A stretch of 64,000 bases of DNA. Source: Scolanthus callimorphus (lineage: Eukaryota; Cnidaria; Anthozoa; Actiniaria; Edwardsiidae). The stretch covers positions 18,230,146-18,294,145 of the forward strand of contig CM066919.1 in the NCBI GenBank assembly GCA_033964015.1, in the 5' to 3' direction. A program made the translations under genes and the position numbers. Position 1 is the stretch's first letter. Each line of letters begins with the position of its first letter. Of the stretch, positions 11,056 to 23,100 are shown piece by piece. The notes under the pieces are model-generated. The model made no database searches and was not told the origin of the DNA. It worked only from the letters and a program-made list of their open reading frames with translations.

Positions 11056-12311
11056 GCAACCCCCGGGCAACCCCGGGATTTGGTCATTTTCAAAAATAAA
11101 ACTGAAAATTCCCGCCCCCGGGCTAGCAAAAATGCAAAATACCCCACGGTGGGGAAGACAAAAAACGGTAAAATGCCCCTCCCCGGGACCAGTAAAAAGA
11201 CGAAGATTTCATCGACACTGCATGACAAAGCTTCACAACAAAAAATTTCCGCTCAAAACGTCAACTCCATTTATACATCCGAGCATTTATAATTCGTTTT
11301 TAAATGTACTTTAGTTTTCTCGTCTTTGAACGAGTTCTCATTTCACTGAAAGTGAGACAAAATACAAATAAAGAAGTAAAACAAACCTATAAAAATGCAG
11401 TGGCGCAAAAAGTCTTCTACTAAGGTATTAGTACAATGTCGTTAGACATACCTAGGCCATTCGCTATGATTGGTCCCCGGAATCTCTCCATGCGAAATTT
11501 ACTTTCATTCTATTTGCAGAGCAACTATTTCGTAGTTATTGTTACTTGATTTTTTGCGAAATTGGACTCTGTTTATAGTGTCAATTCATGTTTATGCTTT
11601 CCACTGATATGAGACGAAATTGCGAAATCTGAAGTTAACTGCGAACCCTTATATTTTATGTTGCGTTATTTTCTGTATTAACTGGGACATTGTAACTGCC
11701 AATCGATAGTTATAACTGGTGTTGTAGTTCCGCAAAACTCGACGCGCTTTGAGATGAGAGAACCAAAATTCCCTCCTCCCCTCCCCCAGGGAAAAACAAC
11801 TCCCGACCCCGGGGCAAGCAAAATTTTTAAAATTCCCCACCCCAGGGAAGGCAGTGGTGTGCAAATGCCCCACGGTGTCCCGGGGGGGGGGGGGGGGATG
11901 GTCACCGCTGGAATTGACTGATACATTATAAACATTCACAATAAACAGATCGAGACATTTAATAGATCACCAAAAACTCTTAGGCGACGCTCAGCCGAAG
12001 TCAGTCAGCTCAATCCATAGTTCAGAATTAGCAAATGTTGAGCTGCTATGGCTGTGTTGTCTAGAGAACAACTTGAATGTTCACAAAGCTAAGTTCTAAA
12101 CCTCATTTGAATAACAAAGCATTCAAAATGGCTGCTATTGAGCTAAACAATAGTTCACTCTAAAACCTCTCTAGCTTTCGCTACGAAAGAATTTTAGCGT
12201 GCCTCCATATCTACGATTTAAAAATACATTGAAAACTATCACCTGGCAAAAAATTGGGGCTTTCGCCTAAAATGCGCAATTTCCTCGAAAATTTGCTCTA
12301 ATCCGCCAGAC
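10582..12311. mobile_element. 1.7-kb TIR element (TA target site), carrying a nested element
   Basis: GTCCGGCGGATTAG at 10582 is mirrored by CTAATCCGCCAGAC ending at 12311, with TA on both sides. Inner parts of the arms also match inverted, such as TATGGAGGCACGCTAAA near 10677 and TTTTAGCGTGCCTCCATA near 12192. A TA duplication fits Tc1/mariner-type insertion, but no transposase is present. The middle is occupied by a second transposon. Confidence 0.7.
10996..11934. mobile_element. Nested 0.94-kb element, GTATCAGTCAATTCC ends, 5-bp duplication
   Basis: The termini GTATCAGTCAATTCCAGCG and inverted CGCTGGAATTGACTGATAC are flanked by ATTAT at 10991-10995 and 11935-11939. GC-rich subterminal blocks (long C run, CCCGGGCAACCCCCGGG) bracket an AT-rich core. 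A second full copy lies inverted at 53894-54827 and a half copy at 3726-3932. No ORF resembles a transposase. Confidence 0.8.
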
Positions 12312-12714
12312 TATAACTCTTGATAGTATGGTGCGATAAACTTCAAAATTGGCTGAAGGATTCATATGATGGATGTCGTCACAAATCTTGCCCATTACCC
12401 TGTTTCTCGTCCGCTACGGTAGCGGTTCGTCCAGACTTCTTTCTTTCGCGCCTGATCAACGTTATAGGCTCAAATATTCTACAAGGTAGTGTAACTGCCG
12501 TTATATAACTTTAGTTAAGTTAAGCGTGACTATTATATCGTCTGGCTGGTGAGCTTACCTCTGATTGGCCGATAGTAGTTGGAGCGGGAAATAGTCCAGT
12601 CCCTGAGCTCTCCTTCGCGGCTCCGTTGTTGCCTGTGGTCACCCGAGAGGAGAGTCCAGAAACCTTTGCATGCGCATGCGCTAGATGAGACATTGTTAAT
12701 TGGCACATAACAAT

Positions 12715-13520
12715 CAAAATGTGATGACGTCATCGATCATGTGATTTTATAAAACCGCTTATGAACTCCGCGATTTTTTAGAAAAAGGCCGTCAAACTTT
12801 GTCAATCCCTTTGGACTATTGTCAAATGACAATTAGAATCAATTTATATGCGATGACGTCATCGATCACGTGAATTAGCAAAACTGCTTGTAACTCTATG
12901 ACATTCATAGAGCAACGCATGTGTAGCATGCCAAAGGTATTATACAAATCCATGAAAATTGGAGTGCTGTGAAACCATGTTACCGATGACGTCACTATAT
13001 TTTGATTGATAGGTGTCACAGTGCTCGAGATGAGACGTTGACAAAGTTTTGCTGATGTCTTTTGAAAATTGGTGGAGTTACAAGCAGTTTTGTGAAATCA
13101 CGTGATCTATGACGTCATGACATCTTGATTTATATGTAACAATTGGCAATGTGCCAGAGGGAATGTTGACAAAGTTTGATGGCCTTATTCTAAAAATTCG
13201 CAGAGTTATAACAGTTTTGTGAAATCACGTGATCGATGACATCATCACATTTTGAATGACATGTGCTAATTGCAATGTGCTAGAGGGGAGGTTGACAAAG
13301 TTTGACGGTCTTACTCTAAAATTTGGCGGAGTTATGAGCAGTTTTGTGAAATCACGTGATCGATGACGTCATCGCATTGTAATTGACAGGTGTCAATAAC
13401 CGATGTGCGAAATAATTTGTTGGTAAAATTTGGCGGTTGTATATTAGAAATTCGCAGAGTTAAAAACATTTTTACGAGATAGTTAGTAATGACGTCACAA
13501 ACATTTGATTGACATGTTGT
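12715..13520. repeat. ~125-bp satellite with CRE and CACGTG motifs, orientation switch inside
   Basis: Diverged units of roughly 120-130 bp each contain TGACGTCA-like and TCACGTGA-like palindromes plus GTTGACAAAGTTTGA...GCAGTTTTGTGAAATCACGTG. Units left of about 13000 read in one direction and units to the right in the other, giving an inverted array. Intact TGACGTCA or one-base variants occur in most units. No flanking element ends were found. Confidence 0.65.
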
Positions 13521-13593
13521 TTATGTGATTGTTTATGTTGATCACCTGTCAGGAGGCATTATATTTTGAGTATACCTGTTTTCAGAGCTTTAA

Positions 13594-14520
13594 CCCTATC
13601 CAGACTGGGCTTTGTTGACCATCTGTGACTGGGGGGGCTAATTCGGCCCCCCTCTATATCTCTGGAACCACTGGGGCTATGATCATCAAACTTTCACACA
13701 ATGAGCCTTAGACAAATCACCACACCTATTTTTGTCACGTGGGAGCAAAATGTGACGTCACAATGACGTCATTCTCAATGTTTAATCAATTTTTTAGTAA
13801 TTTTAATTAACTTCGAAAAACTTGGTGAATAATACTCTAAAAGCCAACTTATTAACATCAAGATAATGTAAATGTAATAATTTGTGACATTACCACATAA
13901 ATTTTATTAAACTTGCGTCATAATGACGACTTTTGAAAATATTGTCCGCCATCTTGGATCCGCCATCTTGGATCCGCCATCTTGGATTTCATTTAATTTC
14001 CATTTGACTCTTCAGATAAATACTCAATGAGAAAAAAATGGTCAAAAGGTACAAAATACTCATCAAATAATTGTTTGACATTGAAAAAGTTGAATTATAA
14101 GGAAATTTGTGAATCCCAGAGCTAGTTTTAGACCATATGTTAAAATGAACAAAATCCCCCTACCCCTCCCCCCCAAAGATTTTGTGTCAAAAATTAATTA
14201 GCCTGTACATAAATTACTAAGGAGTACAAGCTCCGATAGTCATAAATTGGGCAATGTGTCCAATATTAAGCTTGAAATATGAAAAATTCACGTTTTTTCG
14301 AGTTTTGCAAAACATGCATGTCAAAAAGTGGTTGCCATGGAAACTGGGTCGTTGACACTGACATGTCATTGACACCAAAATGTCCCCAGATAAATTTTAG
14401 GAAAAGTCACGAAGTTTCACCATCATAGCTGCAGTGGTTTTAGAGTAATCAGGATTTTACTGGAGGGGGGGCTCGAAAAGCCTCCCCCCCCCCCCCCCCC
14501 CCCCCCCAGTCTGAACAGGG
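13594..14520. mobile_element. piggyBac-like MITE (TTAA target site)
   Basis: CCCTATCCAGACTGGG starts right after TTAA (13590-13593), and the inverted CCCAGTCTGAACAGGG ends right before TTAA (14521-14524). TTAA duplications with CCC-starting termini are diagnostic of piggyBac-type insertion. The 0.93-kb interior has three CCGCCATCTTGGAT copies (about 13946-13987) and a C run, but no transposase. Confidence 0.75.
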
Positions 14521-14699
14521 TTAAAACGAAAATAGAGGTAGGCCATAGGGTAAGCCATGGCCTAGGCCACGTTTTGTCCCGACCCGGGCTCTGGTACCTT
14601 TTAGGGGGTAAAGCTCGAAAACTTGCATTTTTTTTTTCAGATGCACTGTACCGGCCCACTCTAGCACATAAAGCAACAATGATTTTATCGATATCACAC

Positions 14700-15250
14700 T
14701 TGTTGGTAGCCTCGTAAATAAATACGAGTGAACATTACGAGGGGAAATTTAACGTTTAACTGCAGGAAACGTTTAACTGCAGGAAACAGCATTTGAACGA
14801 GTGGTGAGGTGAGCAAAAAAAGCAGTTTATCCGAAAATTTCACTATTCTCACTGCTTGCGTAATTAGAATGTCACGGGTTTAATCAGGAGTTAGCCAATA
14901 AGCAGTCCCCAGGGTTCTCTGCTACCCACGTGTATATTGCTTATAAAGTGCGGCGTCGTGCCTCACTCTGGGCCAGTTTGCCGAGACTTCGGACCTTAAC
15001 CGATTCTTGCGCCCCACCCACCTCCCCTGGTGGCGGTGCACTAGGCTCTACCGTATCCTCACTGCTATCCTGTCGCCTCTGAGGAGCGGGGTGCTTCCCA
15101 TAACTTAGTCTACCCGTGGCATGACAATAGGAAGCGGTGAGGATATGGAACTGTTTTACTTTAATTCAGTAAGTCAGAGTGACAATTGCAATAAAGGTGT
15201 AATTTTAAAACTATTTCTCCTGATTTATTTTTCTGTTTCGTATGAGAGGA
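14700..15250 (+). other. Possible solo LTR or short Pol II unit
   Basis: A TATA-like CTTATAAAGTG (about 14939-14949) precedes a GC-rich 190-bp stretch that can fold (TATCCTCACTGC near 15055 pairs with GCGGTGAGGATA near 15136), followed by AATAAA (about 15190). This promoter-to-polyA spacing resembles a solo LTR, but I could not find TG...CA ends with a target duplication. Confidence 0.25.
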
Positions 15251-15885
15251 TTTTCTTATAGCTAGTGTTTCAGACGGTCGCGCTGGGGTTTTATATCGCG
15301 GAAAACGCGGTCCCTTTGATTAATCGTGCGTACTATTCTCAAAATCCAAGGTTTACTATTGGGAAGATGACCTCAGACAACCAAACTTTTGGTGAAAATA
15401 TCTAAGTGGCAAAGGGAGGTGTGTCTGGAGTGTGCTCACTCGACCTCGAGCTCGACCTCAACCATGGCCTAGTAGTCCCACGACCTAGATATGCAAAATA
15501 TGAAAACACTTACCTTTGTGGGTGCATGGAAAACCTACCATGACGCGCAATCCTATACCAGTAATTACCGTTGATGATTTCATAACAGTACCCTACCTTT
15601 CCTCTTAAAATCATATTTTGACACCCTACCCAGTACTTAGAGCTAAAAACATTACCCCATCCCCCCCCCCCGGCCCCACCCCCACCCTGGAAGCCCGTGG
15701 TGAAATTCAGTGCGTGGGTTATCGTACGTGGTTATCGCAGCTGTTAAACCAATGTGTGTTTTATATTTCCATACGTGGCAACACAGGAGATTATCTGTTT
15801 CATCAGCTGCTAGTGGGAGCAAAACATTAAAATTAAGAAAATAAATTGGTATCGATAACTTTGGCGGCAAAATATAGTATAACAT
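15250..15885. other. Intergenic stretch, nothing recognised
   Basis: There is a C run near 15660 but no coding or RNA signature. Confidence 0.35.
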
Positions 15886-16914
15886 TCACGGTGGTCGGTT
15901 GCTAGGGCTTTTTCTCCCACACCTCTCAAAACTGAGAGTTTCCGGGCATAGACAGAAGTAGTTTGCATCGAATGTGACGAAACTTGGCAGGAAAGTATGT
16001 TAATAAATTATCTTTCAATTTGTGCCATGTGATCCCATGTGACTGCTATTGTGACGTCATAATTGATGACCAAATTTGACATTAGTATAAAAATTTAGGA
16101 AAGAAACAGTCAAAATCATATATTAGTTTTCTTTATAAAATGTTATGATTTATGGCGAAAACCGCATCTCGATTGGATAAAATGGCGTGAAGTTACAGCT
16201 AATGAAAGAATTCAAAATTCCCGCCTAATGACCATATATGGTCAATATTGAGGCTATTTAAACGCGAGGAAGAATTAATGGTTCGACACAGGAACAAGGA
16301 CAGTGTTGTATAAAATTGAAATTGTAGTTTTTCAATTTGAGGTATGTGGGGCTATGACGCGTTTTTCGTCACGAAATACGTCATAATTGGCCATAATGGC
16401 GTCGTTATGACGTATTTCGTGACGAAAAACGCGTCATAGCCCACAAACCTCAAGTTGAAAAAACTACAATTTTGATTTATACAACGTTGTCTTTGTTCCT
16501 GTGTCGAACCATTAATTCTTCTTCGCGTTTAAATAGCCTCAATATTGATCATATATGGTCATCAGGCGGGAATTTTGAATCCTTTCATTAGCTGTAACTT
16601 CACACCATTTTATCGGATTGAGTTGGAGTTTTCGCTATAAATCTTATTTTGTGTAGCAAAAAAGTTTGTAACGTTTTCAACACTGCTTTACAAATTTCCG
16701 ATGTTGTTACTAAAAATAGCAGTCACTTATGACGTCATATTTTCAAGAAAACACGAAAAATACCATTACAATTGTACAAAATTGGATTTTTTTTCTTGAG
16801 TAAGATGTTTAGTATTGTTTTGCTTCATTTGGAATATAATCTACTCCTCGTTGAGCCTAAAATTTAATTTAAGTAGCTTCCGGGAGAAAAAGCCCTAGCA
16901 ACCGACCATCGTGA
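15886..16914. mobile_element. 1.03-kb fold-back element just upstream of the CPD gene
   Basis: The ends TCACGGTGGTCGGTTGCTAG and its inverted counterpart (CTAGCAACCGACCATCGTGA) define the element. Inside, about 16140-16645 is a second, tighter palindrome whose arms of about 240 bp stay near-identical to the centre near 16395 (ACGCGTTTTTCGTCACGAAA mirrored). The element ends 116 bp before the first in-frame ATG of the CPD ORF, so it abuts the promoter. Confidence 0.8.
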
Positions 16915-17004
16915 TTACAACTGAAAGTCCTTTTGACACCGCAAATGTTTCCGCTCAGGAAGAATCAATGAAGCGTGAAAGTTTACGCAAACGCGTTCTA
17001 TCGA

Positions 17005-17128
17005 GTAATTGATTGGCTTATGAATTGGAATGTTTGATAGTACAGCCATTCTGATTGGTCAATTTCCTGTAGCTCATAACCAGTCTGTTTCAGTTTGTTG
17101 GTGCTGTGCTGGTGAGAATGTCGTCAAA
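17005..17128 (+). promoter_or_regulatory. Candidate promoter / 5' UTR of the CPD gene
   Basis: Two inverted CCAAT boxes (ATTGG at 17012-17016 and about 17053-17057) lie close upstream of the chosen ATG at 17129. No TATA box is seen. An earlier in-frame ATG at 17030 falls between the boxes, which argues that it is untranslated. Confidence 0.35.
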
Positions 17129-20100
17129 ATGTTTCTTCAGAAGTTCGTGATTATTGCTCTTTTTGTGGCAGTAGCTGGGAAAACTACTTGCAGGAAGGAA
17201 AAAAGAGATGATGATTGGGAGAAGCGTTTGTTTAGAAGACCACATTATCATCATTACAATGAACTTACGCAGCTTTTAAAAGGATACGCGAACAATTTCA
17301 GCCATATTGCGAGGCTTCATTCGGTTGGAAAATCCCTTCAAAACCGCGACTTATGGGCAATACAAATAACGGATAATCCTGAGATTATCGAGCCTGGTGA
17401 GCCTATGGTAAAATATGTCGGGAATATGCATGGCAACGAAGCCGTTGGGCGCCAAATTTTGATATATCTTATCCAATATCTTCTAGAGAATTACGGCAAA
17501 GTTGGACACGACAGGGTTACCCGTCTCGTGAATGATACAAATATTTTCATTATGCCCTCTATGAACCCTGATGGGTTTGAAACTGCAGTAGAAGAGATGT
17601 GTGTTGGATCACTGGGACGGGGGAATGCCAATGACAGAGATTTGAATAGAAATTTTCCAGATCAATTCAATGGTTGGGCAAGTTATTCAGGGTCACAAGC
17701 TCAACCTGAAACGAAGGCGATGATCCGTTGGATGTATAAAATGCCATTTGTGTTGTCCGCCAATTTTCATGGTGGTTCACTCGTTGCTAGTTACCCGTTT
17801 GACAGTAATAGAAATCACATAGATATAAAGAACTACAGCAAGAGCCCAGATGATGCTGTGTTTAGAAAGTTAGCTCTCACTTATTCCAAGAACCATTTGA
17901 CTATGTCTACCAGCAAAGAGTGTTATGACTATTTTCCAGATGGAATCACCAATGGGGCTTACTGGTATAATGTCCCTGGCGGAATGCAAGATGTCAACTA
18001 TTTGATTAGTAACTGCTTTGAGATCACAGTTGAATTGTCATGCTGTAAATACCCAAATGCATCAAAGCTTCCTCAAGAATGGAAAAATAACAAGAATGCA
18101 TTATTGGCGTATCTAGAGGAGACCCACAAGGGAATTAAAGGCTTTGTTAAGGATCAACAAGGGAATGGTATTGCTAATGCTAATATCAGTGTAAACGGAA
18201 TAACTAAGCATGTAAATACAGCAAAACATGGGGATTTCTGGAGGCTGCTTGTTCCTGGGACATACACTGTAGTTGCATCAGCACCAGGATTTAGTGATAC
18301 CGAAAGGACAGACATAGTTGTATCGGATGGGCCTGCAACATCAGTTAATTTTACACTCAGAAGAACAACTAGGAAAGTTTATTTTAGGAGTCCAACTAGA
18401 GATTCAGAAATGCCTGAATGGCTAGAAGATATTTTATCGAAAAATCCCCAGGTAATGAAAATTCATAGGCAAAGGCACATCAGAAGTGCAAACTCTGTAT
18501 CAGTTCAGCCTGCTAAAGTTCCATATTCATTTATTCCCATGTCTGCTGATGACGTAAAGGACTTTCTCAAAGACTGGGTGAAACCCAGAATTTTCAAGCA
18601 TCATAGCCATGACGAGATGACAGCATTTCTAAAGAAAGTTCATGAACTCTATCCTCATATAACAAAGCTGTATTCCATTGGTAATTCTGTTCAAGGTCGG
18701 GAATTGTGGGTAATGGAAATCTCTGACAATCCAGGGGTTCATGAGACAGGAGAACCAGAATTCAAATATGTTGGTAATATGCATGGTAATGAAGTGGTTG
18801 GCAGAGAAGTGCTCTTATTGCTCATACAAGTGTTGTGTGAGAACTACCACCGAATAAGTTCTGTTACAGCACTTGTAGATTACACCCGGATCCACATCTT
18901 ACCTTCTATGAATCCTGATGGATATGCTGTTTCTGTTGAGGGAGATAGCGCTGGATTGACTGGACGACCAAATGCGCACCATGTTGATCTCAATCGTAAC
19001 TTTCCTGATCAGTTTGCAAGGAAAAAATTGCGACATGAGCCTGAAACAAAAGCCATAATGAAATGGCTAACAGAGTACCCATTTGTGTTATCAGCAAATC
19101 TACATGGGGGTTCAGTAGTTTCTAATTATCCATTTGATGACTCTGAATATGGCATGGAAATATACAGTAAATCACCAGACGATAAAGTGTTTAGGTATCT
19201 GGCTTTGTCCTATTCCTTGGCACACCCTACAATGTCCAATGGCAAGCCACCATGCCCCAAAATAGATGCAAAAGAATCTTTTAAAAATGGAATCACTAAT
19301 GGTGCACAGTGGTACAATGTTATTGGTGGAATGCAAGACTACAACTATCTCCATAGTAACTGTTTTGAGATAACAGTAGAAATGAGTTGTGATAAATTTC
19401 CTTACCAGACAACTCTTAAGTCCTACTGGGATGACAACAAGGTTTCTCTTATCACTTTTATGGCTCAAGTTCACATTGGAATGAAAGGGTTTGTGATATC
19501 AGATACAGGAGAGGGTATTGCGGATGCTATCATATCAGTAAAAAGCATCAACCATCATGTTGTGTCTGCAAAAGACGGTGATTACTGGAGGTTACTTGTT
19601 CCTGGTGAATATGAAGTGAATGTTGCTGCTAAGGGGTATCAGCAGCAAAACAAGAAAGTGATTGTGAAGCGTGGATTAGCAACACAAGCAAACTTCACAT
19701 TACTGTCTCTTAGCCACATCAATAAGCTTCTTCCACCATCACCTCCTGCTCCAACAGAGGTTGTCATGCCAACCAGTGCTCCTTCGGAGATACTGACCTC
19801 ACCTGTCACCGTGGAAATGACTACACATACAACTGGTAAGCACTGTGCTATAGTCATAGACCCATATCATGTTAATATGACTTACAGCCAAAGATGCTCA
19901 AGCGTCTCCCCCCCTAGAGCTGATTGGAATATTGGATCCATTATTCGATTCAATAAATGCATTTGGCTTGGGAAAACGTCTTTCGATTTGAACTGGGTTT
20001 TTGCTTTTTGATTGGACGATAGACGACGAAAGCGCTTCCATATATGGAAAAAAGCGACAGGGAGCCTTGTGAGTTTTGTTACCAATATTGTGAGCCTGGT

Positions 20101-23100
20101 AAATCTCTCCCTCGTTCATTTAGAAAAGAAATTGTTGTTCAGTATTATCAAGGGATATTCTAAGAAGCATAAAGGCAGTGACTTAAGAGTTTCGGAGCGT
20201 GGTTCAGGAAGGTAATCTAGCCGAAATCCGAGTTCAAATCGAAAGACGTTTTCCCAAGCCGAATGCATTATTGAATCGAATAATGGATACAATATTCCAA
20301 GAATCAACTCATTATTGCACTCTAGAGGGGGACGCTTGAGCGTCTTTGGCTGTAATACTATCTTATAGTTATCAGGAAGCAAAGTCCAGTATTCAATTCA
20401 GCACATCCGTATTAGAAAAGCTGCAAAGTTTAAGGAAGAATTACTTGAAAACTGGCTGAGATATGAATTTTCAAAACTTAGCTTTCTTGCCTATTTTTTA
20501 CAAAGAATATATGGAAAAGAGCATCAAAATTGTAAAAATCACGAATTTAGAAAAATTATCTCTGTCAGTATTTAACCAAACTTCGCAGTTTTACTAATTT
20601 GGATGTGCTGCAGAATTTGATACTGGACTTCGTTTCCTGATAACTATAAGAATATAGTAGAGTCTGTTAAGGGAAAAAATAGGTCGGATCGTGTACTTGT
20701 GCGTAAAGGCGTCAAATTTGGACCAAATGTTCCTTAGGTGAAATAAATCAGTTTTCGGGAGGGGTGCCATCATTTCGACCAAAGGGGGGTAGGGTAGGGG
20801 CAATTTTGTCTATTTCCTAATTTCCAATATTTCCTTGGTATTAAAGGGTTATAGATAAACAAGACCATGATAATTCTTCCTGTATGGTGCCCTTCACATT
20901 GGACTAGGTGGGGGTGCAACAAATGTCCGGCAAGGGGGGGAAGGGGGAGTTTCGGGTCACATTTTCGTGCTACCCTCGGAGATCATGATTTCATCGTACA
21001 ATCGCAAAATTCGACATAAATGTTCCTTAGGTAACATTTAACAGTTTTCGGAAGGGGTGCCACAATTTCGGCCCAATGGGGGGAGGGTAGGGAGAATTTT
21101 GTCCATCACCTGATTTTCCCTATATTTCAGTGGTATTAAAGAGTTATCAATAAACAAATCCACGGTAATTCTTCCTGAATGGTCCCCTTCATATTTGACT
21201 AGATGGGGTGCTACAAACATTTGAAAAGGGGGAGGGGTGAGTAATGGATGAAATTTACATGCTATGCGTTTTAATTTCAATTTGATTGTACAGTCACCAA
21301 ATCCGACATGAATGTTCCTTAGGCAACATCCAACAGTTTTTGGGAGGGGTGCCACAATTTCGGGCCAAGGGGGGGAGGGTAGGGACAATTTTGTACTTTA
21401 CTTGATTATCCCTATATTTCAGCGGTATTATAAAAGAGTTATTGATAAACAACACCATGTCGATTCTTCATGAATGATTCCCTTCACATTTGACTAGATG
21501 GGGGTGCTACAAACATTTGTCGCGGGGGAGAGGCGGGTTATGGGTGAAATTTACACTTATGCGCTTTTTAATTTCAATTTGATTGTACAGTCACCAAATC
21601 CGACATGAATGTTCCTTAGGCAATATCTAACAGTTTTTGGAAAGGGGGCCACAATTTCGGCCCAAGGGGGGAGGGTAGGGATGATTTTGTACCTTACCTG
21701 ATTATCCCTATATTTCAGCGGTATTAAAGAGTTATTGATAAAAAACACCATGTCGATTCTTCGTGAATGGTTCCCTGCACATTTGACTAGATGGGAGTGC
21801 TACAAACATTTGTCGAGGGGGAGAGGCGGGTGATGAGTAATCGATACTCTGCATCCAATCTAGCCAATGCGAAGAGAATCGTTCTAACTATTATGCTGTT
21901 GTTTATAGATAACTCTTTAATACCTTAATAAAAGTAAGGATAATCACAATGGGCAAAATTGTCCCTCCCCTCCCCTCTTGGGCCAAAATTGTAGCACCCC
22001 TTTCTAAAACTAATAGATTTTGCCTAAGGGAATATTCATGTCGGATTTGGTGACTGTACAATGAAATTGCAACTAAAAAGAATGTAAAGTTCACCCATCA
22101 CCCGCCTCTCCCCTTGACAAATGTTTGTAGCACTCCCATCTAGTCAAATGTGCAGGGGACCATTCAGGAAGAATCGACATGGTGTTTTTTATCAATAACT
22201 CTTTAATACCGCTGAAATATAGGGATAATCAGGTAAAGTCCAAAATTATCCCTACCCCCCCCCCTTAGGCCGAAATTGTGGCACCCCTTTCGAAAACTGT
22301 TAGATGTTGCCTAAGGAACATTCATGTCTGATTTGGTAACTGTACAATCAAATTGCAATTAAAAAGCGCATAGCATGTACATTTCATCCATTACTCACCC
22401 CTCCCCTTTTCAAATGTTTGTAGCACCCCATCTAGTCAAATATGAAGGGGACCATTCATGAATAATTACCGTGGATTTGTTTATTGATAACTCTTTAATA
22501 CCACTGAAATATAGGGTAAATCAGGTGATGGACAAAATTCTCCCTACCCTCCCCCATTGCGCCGAAATTGTGGCACCCCTTCCGAAAACTGTTAAATGTT
22601 ACCTAAGGAATATTTAAGTCGAATTTTGTGATTGTGCGATGAAATCATGATCTCTGAGGGTAGCACGAAAATGTGACCCGAAACTCCCCCTTCCCCCCCT
22701 TGCCGGACATTTGTTGCACCCCCACCTAGTCCAATGTGAAGGGCACCATACAGGAAGAATTGTCATGGTCTTGTTTATCAATAACCCTTTAATACCAAGG
22801 AAATATTGGGAAATTAGGAAATAGACAAAATTGCCCCTACCCTACCCCCCTTGGTCGAAATGATGGCACCCCTCCCGAAAACTGATTTATTTCACCTAAG
22901 GAACATTTGGTCCAAATTTGACGCCTTTACGCACAAGTGCACGATCCGACCTATTTTTTCCCTTAACAGACTCTACTAATATAATATGTAGATTTAGCCA
23001 CTGGCTAAAAGCGGAGCTCCTGGTTATATATTTTTCTGACCAGGCTGAGTTGCAACCCCCCTTGTCACTAAAACAACTTTACCCAATTAGTTTGGTTGTC

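Noticed and set aside
15040..15110. U12 snRNA, from ATCCTCACTGCTA near 15056
   Set aside because: Only this short string matches my memory of U12; the Sm site and 3' stem-loops are absent.
17030..17128. Upstream in-frame ATG giving a 33-residue longer CPD N-terminus
   Set aside because: The signal peptide begins at the ATG at 17129, and the extra segment contains a CCAAT-type box and no hydrophobic secretion core at its start.
19836..20011. C-terminal extension of the 993-codon ORF past ...THTTG
   Set aside because: It reads through a good donor (G|GTAAGC) into a TA-flanked palindromic MITE; splicing to 25210 keeps phase and continues the CPD protein.
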